A stretch of DNA of 64,000 bases, from positions 394,032,561 to 394,096,560 of the forward strand of contig OX422208.1 of the NCBI GenBank assembly GCA_949130495.1. Direction: 5' to 3'. How positions within the stretch are numbered: the first letter of the stretch is position 1; every line of letters starts with the position of its first letter. The notes under the pieces were generated by a model. That model had not been told where the DNA came from. It did not search any database and was given only the letters and a program-made list of their open reading frames with translations. A program made the translations under genes and the position numbers. Below, one piece after another: positions 23,676-34,551 of this stretch. The DNA comes from Sambucus nigra. Lineage: Eukaryota > Streptophyta > Magnoliopsida > Dipsacales > Adoxaceae.

Positions 23676-26147
23676 TGTGACAACCCTGATTTATATATCT
23701 AATTCGGTTAGCTACGCCCAATTAAATTAAAGCGGAGCGTCAATATGTTGGCATTAGAAATAGAAATTTAAATAAACGCAGTAAAATAAACATGTACACT
23801 CTCATACGTGTAACCATATCACATCATAACATCTATAACAAGTGAAACCAACTCATAACTATTAACTTTAATAATCCATCAGTAATCTCAAACTAAAAAT
23901 ATAAAATGCCAATACATGCGTCCCAACACAAAATTGGAAAGAGTAATACAACAATTCTCTCAAATTCCAAGTATAAAAAAAGTGATATTAATCTCTGATA
24001 CCACCCTTAAGAAAAGGGAAACGAACGACATAAATTAAAATAGAATAACTCCATGGCTACAGGAATCCTAAGATTGATATGATCTCATCAGGCTCCGTAG
24101 TCTGTTGTCCAGCGGGACAAGGACCTGTCATATATTATATATATAGGAGAGGAGAAAGAAGCAAGATAGACGGACGTCAAAGCAAGAAAACAAGATATAA
24201 GATTATAAGATGTACTTATAATGAAAGCACACTAGTCATTACTCGTCTCCAGTAATTAAGTTGTTCAATTACCCAACCAATGTTCCTATGTCGTGACTAC
24301 CCAACCCAAACTCGAGTAACGTGTAGTCTCATATCGTATCATGATTAATCATTATTAATCTCATTTCAGTATTTAATGTATCAACATATTTCCTTCAAGT
24401 ATAATATGAAATACATCGATTCGGGATATTACTTTAAGACAAGCATAATATCTCACACAACAAGTCATATCGGGTCACTATCGTTACCCGGGGGAACAAG
24501 TCGTAACACTAGGCCTACACACGAATATTCCCCAATATTACGTGGCAAGGGCAATCATACTAAGTCCTAAATCACATGGTGTTTCAAGGTCTTTCTATCC
24601 GACCCGCATTATAACCATGTGTCCGGTTCCGGTGGTTTATCTCCGACACGGCACTCGAGCGAAACCTAACCGGATCAATCACAAAAAAATCGCATTCAAC
24701 ATGTGCCTACGTTGACCGGATGACTAGTCTAGTGTATACTCGACAATATACATGTAAAACAATTTCATGCTTATGTATATATACAATCGTGTCAAGTCTC
24801 TTACTCGAGTTATACAATAGTCATTATTTATAATATAACATAATTTACATCATTAATTTACTAATTCAACATCAAATCATTTCAAGGTTATATATCCCTA
24901 ATAACCATAAGTATGTGATTAAGTTAGGATATTAGGCACAACACCACAATTATCTTACTAACAACATGAAAAACATTATCACTCTTATTTCAACAGTATG
25001 CTGCCCAGAATTTAAAATGCAGATTCGAGACTCTTCCGATCCGTTTTTGGAAAAACTTAAAACTAAAAAGTTGTTCGGAACGTGATTTTCTGTAAAGACA
25101 CACGGGCACGTTTCCATAGCCTGCATGAAACAGACCCGAAACTAACATATAATATTCGCCCCTATTTTCGATAACATTCTGCCCAGAATTTTAAAACGCC
25201 GATTTGAGGCTTTTCTGATTCGTTTTTGAAAAAACTTAAAATTACAAAGTTGTTCGGAACGTGATTTTCTATATGGATACACGAGCACGCTACCGCAGCG
25301 TGCTTAAAACAGACCAGAAACTAACATATACAGTTCGGACCTGTTCACGACAACTTTCTGCGCAGAATTTTAAAATGTCGATTTGAGACTTTTCCGATCC
25401 GTTTTCGGAAAAACTTAAAATTACAAAGTTGTTCAGAATATGATTTTCTATCGGGCAAAGCAGACAAAACATTCATTTTCGGAACCAAAACAGCTCAAAA
25501 CAGTTTTTAATATGACGATTTACTTAATTTCATAGATTTCTAAAATTCAAGAAGTTGTTATATATCTCAATCCCTATAATGATGTTATTGCATTTGATGA
25601 TCCTAATACATTGCATATCATTTTTAACATCAACTTCATATTAATTTAGGGATTCAAATACATGTTCATGTGAAATTTCATTATATAGACATAATATACA
25701 CATATAGGTTATTAATTTGCCTTGGATTGTATGGAGAAGTTGAATCTTCTTGAAATCCTCTTATCTTTATTCTCTTCTTACTCTCTCTCTCTCTCTACCA
25801 AACCCTAGCCCCATTTTGTTAAATGAAAGAATGAAGACTTTTTCTCTTCTTTTCTATTTATACCTAGGGTTAGTTTATTTAGAAAAATGCCATTGCCCCA
25901 AATTTAATCCTCTCGGTTCTTTTACGCGTTAATTCGCTTCTAATATTTAAGTCGCACATTCGTATCTCATTGAATTCATTTTAACTTTTCATTTCCAATC
26001 ATTTTGAATATATATACTGACATAGTTTCATTTCGAAACATTTTGAATATATATACTGACACAGTTTCATTTCCAAACATTTCGAATATATACACTAGAA
26101 TAGTTTTTTTTCCTATTTCAATTCAATAAAAAATGCGGGGTATTACA
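23676..26147 (-). repeat. 5' LTR of element D
   Basis: It is 2,472 bp and nearly identical to 16725-19169, with the 179-bp triplet (units at 25040, 25219 and 25398). It has three rather than two copies of the 46-bp 'cattttgaatatata' unit (about 25995-26095), and an 18-bp deletion near 25595 relative to the left copy. Confidence 0.9.
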
Positions 26148-26152
26148 ACAAT

Positions 26153-26954
26153 AAAAAGAAATTTATGCCTAATATGGGCCATTAGGTTTCACCATCAATT
26201 CTCCAAATTTTTGAGAATTTAGATCACCTCTAAATAAAATATAAATCTGAGGGAGTTTGGTTGGAGAACTTAAATAGGTAATGCCCGTAAAAAGCATTAA
26301 ATAGTTTTGGACGTTATTGGTGTGGAAATCACTTTGAGCTTGATTTTCTGATTTGATTGAGTCAATTTCTTATAATTCTATCTTTTTACACCTAAGGAAG
26401 ATGTTGATTTCATTCGTTAGAAATATCCGTATTCATCGTGCACATATGTTATGTTTGTATGCATTATTTTTCCTATAGAATTTGCTCACACCCCTATATT
26501 TCCGCTATCATCGACTTGGTTGTTTTTATGTTCTTTCATGGTGTGATTCTTTGTTGTATATTTTGTCTGAAAATTTTTGAAAAGCTGAAGATTATTATGG
26601 GGGACATCATATCTGCTTATTTGGGGGAGAATGAATTATGGGGGAGAATTGTTTGTTTGGTTTGTTAATGATTTGCTTAAGCTTAATTGATTCGATTTCT
26701 GCATATCATTATATTTCGAATTATTGCGTGTCACAGGTATCTGCTTTATCTCATGTGTGTAGTTACAAAATTGATGATCCCTGGTGAGAAAAACTGAAGA
26801 TTTGAAGATGTTGAAGTTTGGTTGACGACACGTCAGTTGGTATTCTCAGTTTGAAGGTTTAATAGGGATATTATCTTATATGTCATTTGTTTTATGGAGA
26901 TTTCATAATTCCGATTTTTTTATGTATGTATTGTCATAGACATAGGGGAAGATT
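26153..26954 (+). other. Copia A 3' non-coding region, second part, with PPTs
   Basis: It continues 16063-16724 after element D and is colinear with 53088-53929 of B. Purine tracts 'atgggggac', 'tgggggagaat' and 'atgggggagaat' (about 26600-26645) precede the terminal PPT at 26942-26954. No gene is supported; the ORF at 26438-26668 spans the PPT-like tracts and is not kept open in B. Confidence 0.7.
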
Positions 26955-27964
26955 TGTAAGGACATAATTTTATAAATATCCAGGGTAGAATCTAGGAATT
27001 TTCTATTTGTCCTAGATCACAGTATTTATGTGTGATACCGCTATATTCGCACACCAACGTGATCATCCACGATGGCCTTGACCCGAATCCATGCATCCAC
27101 TATCTTCACATGTCCATCATGCTATATGCGACATGCTGCTCAACCGTTCCCACTTCTCCACGACGCGTTATTGGTAAAATGGTTTATTGGAGTTGTTAAT
27201 ATTTGCATAGTTATTTGGGAATTTTTTGGAAAATATTTTTCGAAGTCTGATTAATTTTTAACACAAAAGAAGAAATTTTTCTAAGTGTAGATGCTTAATT
27301 TTCTCGGACATCGAGCTCATTCGAACGACATCTCTCTGTCATTCAAGAGACATGACGATGTCGTGCGATCTCGTTCGAGCGACACATGGCCTCGTTCGCG
27401 CGAGATGCCTATCTCGTTTGAGCGACGTCGCCGCCTCAATTTTTGTATAAATATCTGTTCATATTCTACACGTTTTTCAAGTCTTTTTCGCACACGTTTT
27501 TGCGATTTACAAGCCAAGAAACATACTTCAAGTTTTTAAGGTTTCATGCCTTTTTGATTCACAAAACAATTCCCATATATGCGTGTGAATCTTTAAACCT
27601 TCAAAGGATCATTTTACTCATCTGGAGTAACTTGTGGAGGAGCCGACTCTTTTCCATTGCTGCCCATCTGGAGTTCTTGCGGGAGATACCAGCCGACAAT
27701 ACCGGAACCGACACCTGAGGGTATTTCATATGTCACTCATGTTTTCAGTATAATCCGTGTAAACCGTTCTTTACAAATTATATTGAAAATAAAAAGGTTT
27801 TTCCCCATTGGGGGATTTTTCCTCATTTGTGTGTTTGTTTGTGATTAAATATTCTTTCATGACCATATTGTCTTCAATCACACCTAGATGCATGTTTTAG
27901 GATTTAATTGAAAAAACTGAGTTTAATTAAATAATTCCTTTGTTTGAACAAAAGCGCACTCTCA
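26955..27964 (+). repeat. LTR3: shared LTR between copia A and B
   Basis: A 1,010-bp TG...CA repeat. It is preceded by the PPT of A and followed by the PBS of B, so it serves both as 3' LTR of A and 5' LTR of B. The promoter layout equals LTR2: palindromic cluster 27300-27425 and TATA box 27446-27453. Only a few bases differ from LTR2. Confidence 0.85.
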
Positions 27965-27967
27965 AAT

Positions 27968-27980
27968 TGGTATCAGAGCC
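27968..27980 (+). other. PBS of copia B (tRNA-iMet type)
   Basis: tggtatcagagcc, three bases after LTR3, a full match to the usual plant copia initiator-Met site. Confidence 0.85.
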
Positions 27981-28071
27981 AGTTATACAATTATAATGTG
28001 TAATTTTTCACAAAATTTTTTTGAGATATCAATTTTAAAAAAAATGATTTTTAAAAAAGGGCGTGTTCAAA

Positions 28072-28923
28072 ATGGAGAAATTATATAATAAAATGCTAAT
28101 TTTTTACGGGACAAATTATGCTTATTGGAAAGCCTATATGAAATCTGCTCTAAAAGCCATAGATGAAAGAGTTTGGGTTTTAGTTGAAAGAGGGAGGACA
28201 CCTCCCTCCATCACTGTTGACAACGTGAATAATTTAAAATTTGTGACTGCATGGACTGAAGAAGAATTTAAATGGTTAGCTTTTAACTCTAAGGGTCTTA
28301 GTTCTATTTCTGGATCCGTCACTTCGAGCGAGTTCCGGCGGATAATGATGTGTACCACATCAAAAGAGGCATGGGATGTTTTACAGCTTACCCATAAAGG
28401 AACTAATGGCTTGAAAGAATCAAAATTGCAAAACTTAATAACTCAATTTGAAACTATCACCATGCTTGAGTCTCAATGTTTTCATGAATTCTATGCTAGA
28501 TTATCTGATATTATAAACACTAGCTTTAATCTTGGTGAACACATTCCTAATGCTAGAGTTGTTAAAAAGATTCTAAGATCACTCCCTAAGCGTTTTATCC
28601 CTAAAGTCACTATGCTAAATTCTATGGGTAATTTAAACACGCTTAAATTAGAGGAACCAGTAGGAGACTTACAAACGTATGAAATTGATATGTTTCCTAA
28701 ATCTGTCAAGGCTAAAGATAAGGTAATTACACTTAATGCCCAGGATAGGAAGAGTGAAGGGTCGACAAGAAAGAGGGTAGAGTCATATAGAAAAAAGGAG
28801 ATAGAAACGTCTAATTCCGAGTGTGACCTTGATTTAGATGATTTGACCCTGTTTGCCAAAAAAATCAAAAAAAATCTCAAATTCAAGAAAAATGGAAATT
28901 TCAAAGATAAAAAAGAATTTTGA
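28072..28923 (+). pseudogene. gag: Copia B gag, N-terminal capsid part
   Basis: Twin of 5514-6365 with only about ten residue differences. It opens with MEKLYNKMLIFYGTNYAYWK at the ATG and shares the 'F.GTNY.YWK' motif. The frame ends at tga 28921-28923 in the same A-rich stretch as in A. The zinc-knuckle part continues in the next frame (28853-29221), so a one-base shift relative to the ancestor is present in both copies. Nothing else is missing from this part. Confidence 0.8.
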
Positions 28924-29818
28924 GAAAAATAAGTTTGAAAAGAAAAATGAAAAAGATTTTAAAGACCGTCCTAAGAAAGACAGTGAGAGATGTTATGAGC
29001 GTGACGGTAAGGGTCATAGAGCTTTTGAGTGTGCTACTAGGCTGAACAGACTTGCCAAAGAAAAGGGCAAAGTTGTCCTTAATGCTACCCTTAGTGACGA
29101 CAGAGAGGTCGAGTCGGTGGACTCTGGACATGAGTCAGCGCATGAGTGTAACTTCATCGCATTCATGGCTAGTCATGTGAGTACCTCTAGTGTTCCTCAC
29201 GATGATGAGGATGCTACTTGACTGGGACACGTGGATAGTGAGAACAAAGTGAGTGAGGGGGAGGATACTGCAACTAAGAGTGAGAGTAATCTTCAACGCG
29301 CCTACGCTGAGTTATATATTGAGTCGTTTAAAACCAAAAAGAGTAACAAAGTGTTAGCTCTTAGGATCACCGCTTTAGAGGAAAATTTAGAAGAAACAAG
29401 AGAGAGAGAGAGAGAGTCCTCCACCTGCACTACCTTGAGTGAGAGAGAGTCTGCCTGTGTTGAGAGAGAAAGTCAGTTTAAATAAAGAGATAGACTGTTT
29501 GGAGAGAGAGAGAGAGAGAGAGAGAGTTATTTTGAGAAAGAGAAAGGGGACTTGACTAAACAAGTGGCTAGTCTTATGAGTGAGCTCCATTACTCCCTGG
29601 AGACTCGAAAGAAACTTGAAGCCCTTGTATCCCAGCTTACTCATGATCTTGAGAGATCACGAGAATTCAAGGTTCAAATCGAGGACAAATCTGGAAAGAT
29701 GGGAAAGATGCTCCGCGGTCCCTCTTTAGTTTGGGTGATAGGCAGGGAATAGATTTTGATGGTGCCTTCATGTCCCAAATTTCACCTGGACTAGTTCCTG
29801 AGTTTAATACAACTCCAT
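28924..29818 (+). pseudogene. Copia B gag, zinc knuckle and coiled-coil part
   Basis: It is open in the frame of 28853-29221 through CYERDGKGHRAFEC (about 28990), with arginine in the place of the second knuckle cysteine as in A. It stops at 29219-29221, continues at 29231-29485 (acidic and charged), then meets a (GA)n tract at about 29501-29526 that is longer than in A. A coiled-coil-like segment follows at 29552-29752. Confidence 0.65.
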
Positions 29819-30778
29819 ATGGCCATCATAGAAAACCACGAAGGAGAGTTTGACCAAGAAAAGCAAACCAAGGTCCACCTAAGACTGTGTTCTTTTGTAC
29901 GTACTGCAAAAAAAGGCCACCTCAGGGAGTTTTTCAATAGTTTGGGTCGGATACGACATACTACTACTCCACTACATCGTACTGATGATTTTACTAGTCA
30001 GAGAGAGCTTGTTGAGTTTTTAGCCACCTCATCACAGAGTTTGATGGCGGAATTTCGACGGATGTCTTTGTCGTCAGTGAATGCTTCCCTCATCCTGGCT
30101 AAAACCAACAACAACAAGGGTAAACAAAATCTTACCACTTCTTTGGTACCTAAGAAAGACAAAAAGGCCCTTGGTATCCATGTCGCTCTCAAAGCACATA
30201 ATACCTCACGGTGGTATTTCGATAGTGGGTGCTCCAGATATATGACCGATGATGTCTCATTTTTTACCTACCTAGAGGATTATAAGGAAGGTAGAGTCAC
30301 CTTTGGAGACGGGAGCAAGTCTAGCATCATAGGACGAGGTACACTAGAGTTACTAGGATTTCCTAACATAGAGAATATTTTGTGCGTCAAATGTTTGAAA
30401 GCATACCTTCTCAGCATTAGCCAACTGTGCGATGATGAATTTGCCGTAAAGTTTGACCGGGACGCCTGTAATGTCTATAATCAAGCCGGTAAACTTTTAG
30501 TACAAGGGGTGAGGATAGAGGATAATTACTATGGGACTGTACCCAAATCCTCACTTGTCTGCAACAACGCCACGATCACTCCTATGGATATGTGGCACCA
30601 AGGTTTAGGTCATGTGAACTTTAGAGATTTGACACGATTAGCTAAAAAGGACCTAGTATGTGGGTTACCAACACTTGGAAAGCCAAATTCCATGGTTTGT
30701 GGACCCTGTCAGTTGGGAAAGAAAATTCGTAGCCCCCATAGGAAGTTGAATTCCATTACCACTTCATGAGTACTTGAG
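29819..30778 (+). pseudogene. Copia B pol, protease and pre-integrase part
   Basis: An open frame of 316 codons spans the aspartic protease (DSGCSRYM at about 30218) and the GAG-pre-integrase zinc region: MWHQGLGHVNF (30590), then GPCQLGKKI (30699). It ends at tga 30767-30769; copia A has cga at the same codon, so this stop is one C-to-T change. The reading is then cut by the LINE after gagtacttgag, and the integrase core resumes at 49981. Confidence 0.8.
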
Positions 30779-30786
30779 TTTTTTTT

Positions 30787-30874
30787 AAAACGGAAGAGGA
30801 TATTAATCCCCTAAATTTTATTAAAAGGAGAAAAAGCCTCTCCTAAACGTCTTAACAATCTAAAAAAACTACAC
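30787..30874 (-). other. LINE 3' untranslated end
   Basis: After the RNase H stop the minus strand runs through a short T-rich stretch, then 'ttttaataaaatttagggg' and the closing 'ctcttccgtttt' before the 8-base A-run. This type of ending is common in plant L1 elements. The aataaa may act as a polyadenylation signal. Confidence 0.65.
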
Positions 30875-31531
30875 TTATTTAGAACATCTAATACTAGGAA
30901 TACCTAGTCTATCCATATTGAAAGCTCCTTTAGCAAGAATAGGAAGATCACAAAATTGATGAAAACACTTGGATTCTTTTGAAGAGGGAGCAAATTTTGC
31001 TAAGGCATTTGCTATATTATTTTTTTCTCGCCAAACGTGATGAAATTGAATGTCGTTGTCTTTAATAAAAGCTTTTATCTCTATTATTGTTTCTTTCACT
31101 TCCCAAGGAGGTTTCCACTGCTCTGAAGTCATCATGATCACTGCTTTGGAGTCTGATTCAAGAGTAACATTTGAGTATCCTTTGTTAACTATCCATTTAA
31201 GACCTGTCTGAATTGCTTTAATCTCAGCCTTTAAAGAAGATGATTGACCAATTGAAAGAGCAAAATCAAACAAGAATTCTCCATTATGACCTCTGAATAT
31301 GCGTCCTATACTACTGACTCCTGGGTTACCAATGCTTGATCCATCCACATTAAGCTTAATGAAACCATCTGAAGGTCTTTCCCATCGAACAATCTGAAAC
31401 TGCTGCTACTTTAAATTGAAAATATCTTGAATTTTGGAAGATAAAACCAAAGGACTTGCAATGGAATTGTTAGAGAAAACATTTGAGATAGTGTTAATAA
31501 TTTGAGATATGATTTTGCCTTCCTTCATCTC
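30875..31531 (-). pseudogene. LINE ORF2, C-terminal RNase H domain
   Basis: An RVT_3-type RNase H at the end of ORF2. The core starts LNVDGSSIGNPG with the first catalytic aspartate (about 31350). Then come 'SLKAEIKAIQTGLKW' with the glutamate, 'VTLESDSKAVI' with the second aspartate, and 'HVWREKNNIANALAKFA' near the end. It is open from about 31348 to 30875; a TAG just upstream (about 31405, before two CAG codons) interrupts the linker. The linker joins the zf-RVT part in one frame once the solo LTR and one TSD are removed. Confidence 0.8.
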
Positions 31532-34500
31532 TGTAATACCCCGTATTTTTATACTATAGTAATTTGGGGGTTTTGTTAAATTTAATGAGAGTGTATTATT
31601 TAATAAAAATCCGGAAATTAATTATGTTATAATTATTAACGTGACGAGAGTTAGTAATTATATAAAAATTGTCGAATATTACTAATGAGCATAGTAATAT
31701 ATGATATGGGTTATATTAAAGGTCACAAGTGAATGAAATGTCAATTTTGAGAATTTTAGTCGGGACGCGCCCGTGTCGCGTCGGAACTAATTATTGAGAT
31801 ATAAAAGTAAATATTTTATAAGTTGTTCATATGGTCGTTTTGAGTGCGCCAACGCGTCCGGAAAGGTCGAGATAGTTAGAAAAGTGTACCCGGGAGTTTA
31901 GTTTGGGTCTCGGGATGTTTTTAGGCTTGATTAGTGACCCGGGAGGGCATTTTGGTCATTTTACAATATGGGGTAATTAAACCCACGAATTTCAGCCATC
32001 CTTAGCAGCCATTTAAGTCAGCCTTTAGGGTTAGAACATTCAGAACCCTAGAACGGCCATTGGAGTAGAGAGGAGAGAGCTCTCAAGGTGATTCAAGGCC
32101 AAAAACACCACCATTTGCACCACCGCCACCACCAACGCATAGATCGCGAGGAGGAGAACGCAACCACACCAATATCAGCAGGAAACCAGACCTCTGAAAT
32201 CCCAGGCAAGTGTTTAACTTGCGTATTTTCATTGGTGCAATATTCATATTAGTGTAGGAATGATTAGGAGTGTAATCAATGGAAGAAAACCCCAATTTTG
32301 GTAGGGATTTGCATGTAGAAAACATTATAACCATATTCTGGAAATATTATGTAAAGTAGATGATTAACCCACAAATTTTTGATGTTATGTTAGAAGGAAA
32401 TTCTGGAGAAAACTGATTAGAACAAAAGTTAAGAAAACATTAGGGTTCTTGATGTTTAAATGAGATTTTGGGTTGTTTAACCATGTTTAATGATGGATAT
32501 ACGCATGCTTAACGTTAAAAACATCTGGAAATATGTTATTATGTTTGTAGTAGGAGTTTTGGGACGATTAGTGTTGGAAAATATTGATTTGGGTGAAGAA
32601 TTTTGGTAAAACCCGTAACTGCACTTCTGCAGGATTTCGCAGACCTGCTTGATCGATCGATCGAGCCTAGAGCTTCGATCGATCGAAGGTTCGATCGATC
32701 GAGCCCCAGACCTCGATCGATCGACCCTTCCTGGCAGACTCTTATTTCCCCTTGCTTAATTAATTGAACATGATTCATCGTGAAATAGCTTTTGGGCTTT
32801 ATGAATAAAATGTTTTGGGATATAGGAGAGACCAGTAGGGCATATGATTAAGTGTTGAGAACTTTATTATGAGATGATAATTGTATTTTAGGGACAATTA
32901 TTTAAAGGACGAGGAAACTACATAATTCAAGTGAGAGATTACGTCAAATACTTATGATAGTGAATAGACGTTTACCTACTGATTTTGCTACTTGGATGGA
33001 TAGAATCCACGAGTGTCACGTAACTAGTGAGAAAACCCTTCGAGTTAAGGTTAGAGACGAAACCTTATACGTAATCATAATAATGGGAAATTAAGGATAA
33101 ATGTTGTGACTATGGGTAACGGGAGGAACCTATATTAATATGATGAATGGGTATATTTATATGATTGTGTGTACATATTATTATATACATGTGAAAAACG
33201 TACCCGTGCTACTTGCTATCCCTGAGGTTACCGCGCTGGGATGATCTTATCCTGTGTTGCTTTATGGGGGATATTGATTCGTACCCTAGAAGTTAAATAT
33301 CCTAGGTAAGGTCTATCAGATTGATAGTCGGACGGTCCTAAGAGACGTGTGGGTATGTACTGACCTCTTGGACTTGGAATCTATGCTTCGCCTCAACATT
33401 GTTTAGTATATGTTAATACAGTTCGAGCGTGATTCCGAACTTGTATTTCCCTTTGTGTGAGCGATATGGGGATTGGATAGTAGAGTATGCCCGCACCATA
33501 GTTTAGTTGGGGTGCTGTTATATATATATATATATTATACGAGTAGTTAATATATATATGAGGTTACAAACTTTAAACTGCCTACTGTGATTTGATAAGT
33601 AGAACATGGTTGTTGACTCAAATTATTAAATACTTGTTTTGAGAAAGTATAAAATGTCACGGGAACTTTATTATTTTTATGAAGTTAAAAATAGAGAATT
33701 TTGGGCTACTGTTGGAACATCTTTTAAAGTGGATATCGTGTATTATAAATCTTACGAGTAATTTAAGTTAAGTTAAAGCTGTTAGAAAGACTAGTATGTT
33801 AGATGCTAAAACAAACAGTTGGGAAGGTTAGTACGATAGGTGTGCACATTAGAAGAGAGGTGAGTATTCCTCAAGAGAGAGACGCACTAATATGATTTGC
33901 ATTGGCATGTATCAATTTAAATACTTGCTTAACGTATTTTAAAAATCAAACACACTTTCGGGCTCTGACCCGTTTCTTTTCCTCTCTCTCTCTCTCTTGT
34001 ATATATATATGTATATTTTCAGGTGCCCAGCCACAGGGGCGTCTTGCTTAGGATCCCTTGAGAAGAACGAGCTGCAGCTTAGGTGGGAGTTGCAGGTCAC
34101 TTGAGTAGACGGCTTCTGTTATTGACTCCACTCCTATTATTCTCATTTATTGGGCACGTGTCGCCCTTTTCATCATTTCATTTGTTGCTGGGATTTTTTA
34201 TTTCATTTTTTTCCAGTATTGTTCTATGGGATTTATTCAGGATGGATTTGTGGTTTTAGTTCCATTTGTTGACATTCGATTGACGAATGTATTATGTTAT
34301 TTGGTTTATTGTGGTGTGATCCTTTATTGTAGAAATGTTGTTTTAATTAAAATAAATCTTTTTCTTTAATTAAAATTTGGAAAGTTTTGTATGGAAAATG
34401 TTTTGACACTTAGCTTAATTATTTAGGGTGTTAAATTGGAAAAATTATTTTTATCGACAGTGATGCTGAGAATGAACCAACTGTTTACCTTGATTTAATT

Positions 34501-34546
34501 TAATAAAGGAGTGATCGCCCGGTATTTAATTAGGCGGGGTGTCACA
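31532..34546 (+). repeat. Solo gypsy LTR inside the LINE
   Basis: It starts TGTAATACCCCGTATTTTT, ends GGCGGGGTGTCACA, and is flanked by the perfect 5-bp TSD atctc (31527-31531 and 34547-34551). No internal region exists, so the element was reduced by recombination between its LTRs. It is related to the LTR of E but is a different family: it shares the start, the block at 31831-31882, the ggctctgaccc motif (about 33960) and the 'aggtgcccagccacag' block (34021). It carries a dense CGATCGATCG cluster at 32648-32728. No gene is present; the minus ORFs at 32083 and 32539 are chance. Confidence 0.9.
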
Positions 34547-34551
34547 ATCTC

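Larger units (their letters stand above)
16725..26147 (-). mobile_element. Element D: gypsy element, minus strand, decayed inside
   Basis: Read on the minus strand: 5' LTR 26147-23676, PBS, internal region 23675-19170, PPT (agagggggagaa) and 3' LTR 19169-16725. The perfect 5-bp TSD acaat flanks it. The integrase and traces of RT place it with the gypsy chromoviruses. The two LTRs remain very similar, while the internal coding region is badly broken. It sits in the 3' non-coding region of copia A, whose sequence rejoins cleanly after D and one TSD are removed. Confidence 0.9.
4396..27964 (+). mobile_element. Copia element A (Sirevirus-like), nested host of C and D
   Basis: LTR2 (4396-5406), PBS, gag, protease, integrase, RT and RNase H in the copia order, a 1.5-kb 3' non-coding region, a PPT and LTR3 (26955-27964). 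Removing element C (5,408 bp) and element D (9,423 bp), each with one 5-bp TSD, leaves about 8.73 kb. That matches element B (about 8.75 kb). The UBN2-type gag, PR-INT-RT-RH order, LTRs of about 1 kb and repeated PPT-like tracts suggest the Sirevirus (SIRE/Maximus) lineage; the lineage is inferred, the superfamily is certain. The coding region is broken by stops and frameshifts. Confidence 0.85.

Noticed and set aside
32083..32334. Minus-strand ORF with a glycine run in the solo LTR
   Set aside because: It lies over a 'caccaccgccaccacc' stretch and has no features of a gene.
32640..32735. Regularly spaced CGATCGAT words looked like a small CRISPR-type array
   Set aside because: The words are short palindromes within a plant LTR, the spacers are only 6-16 bp, and no cas genes exist.
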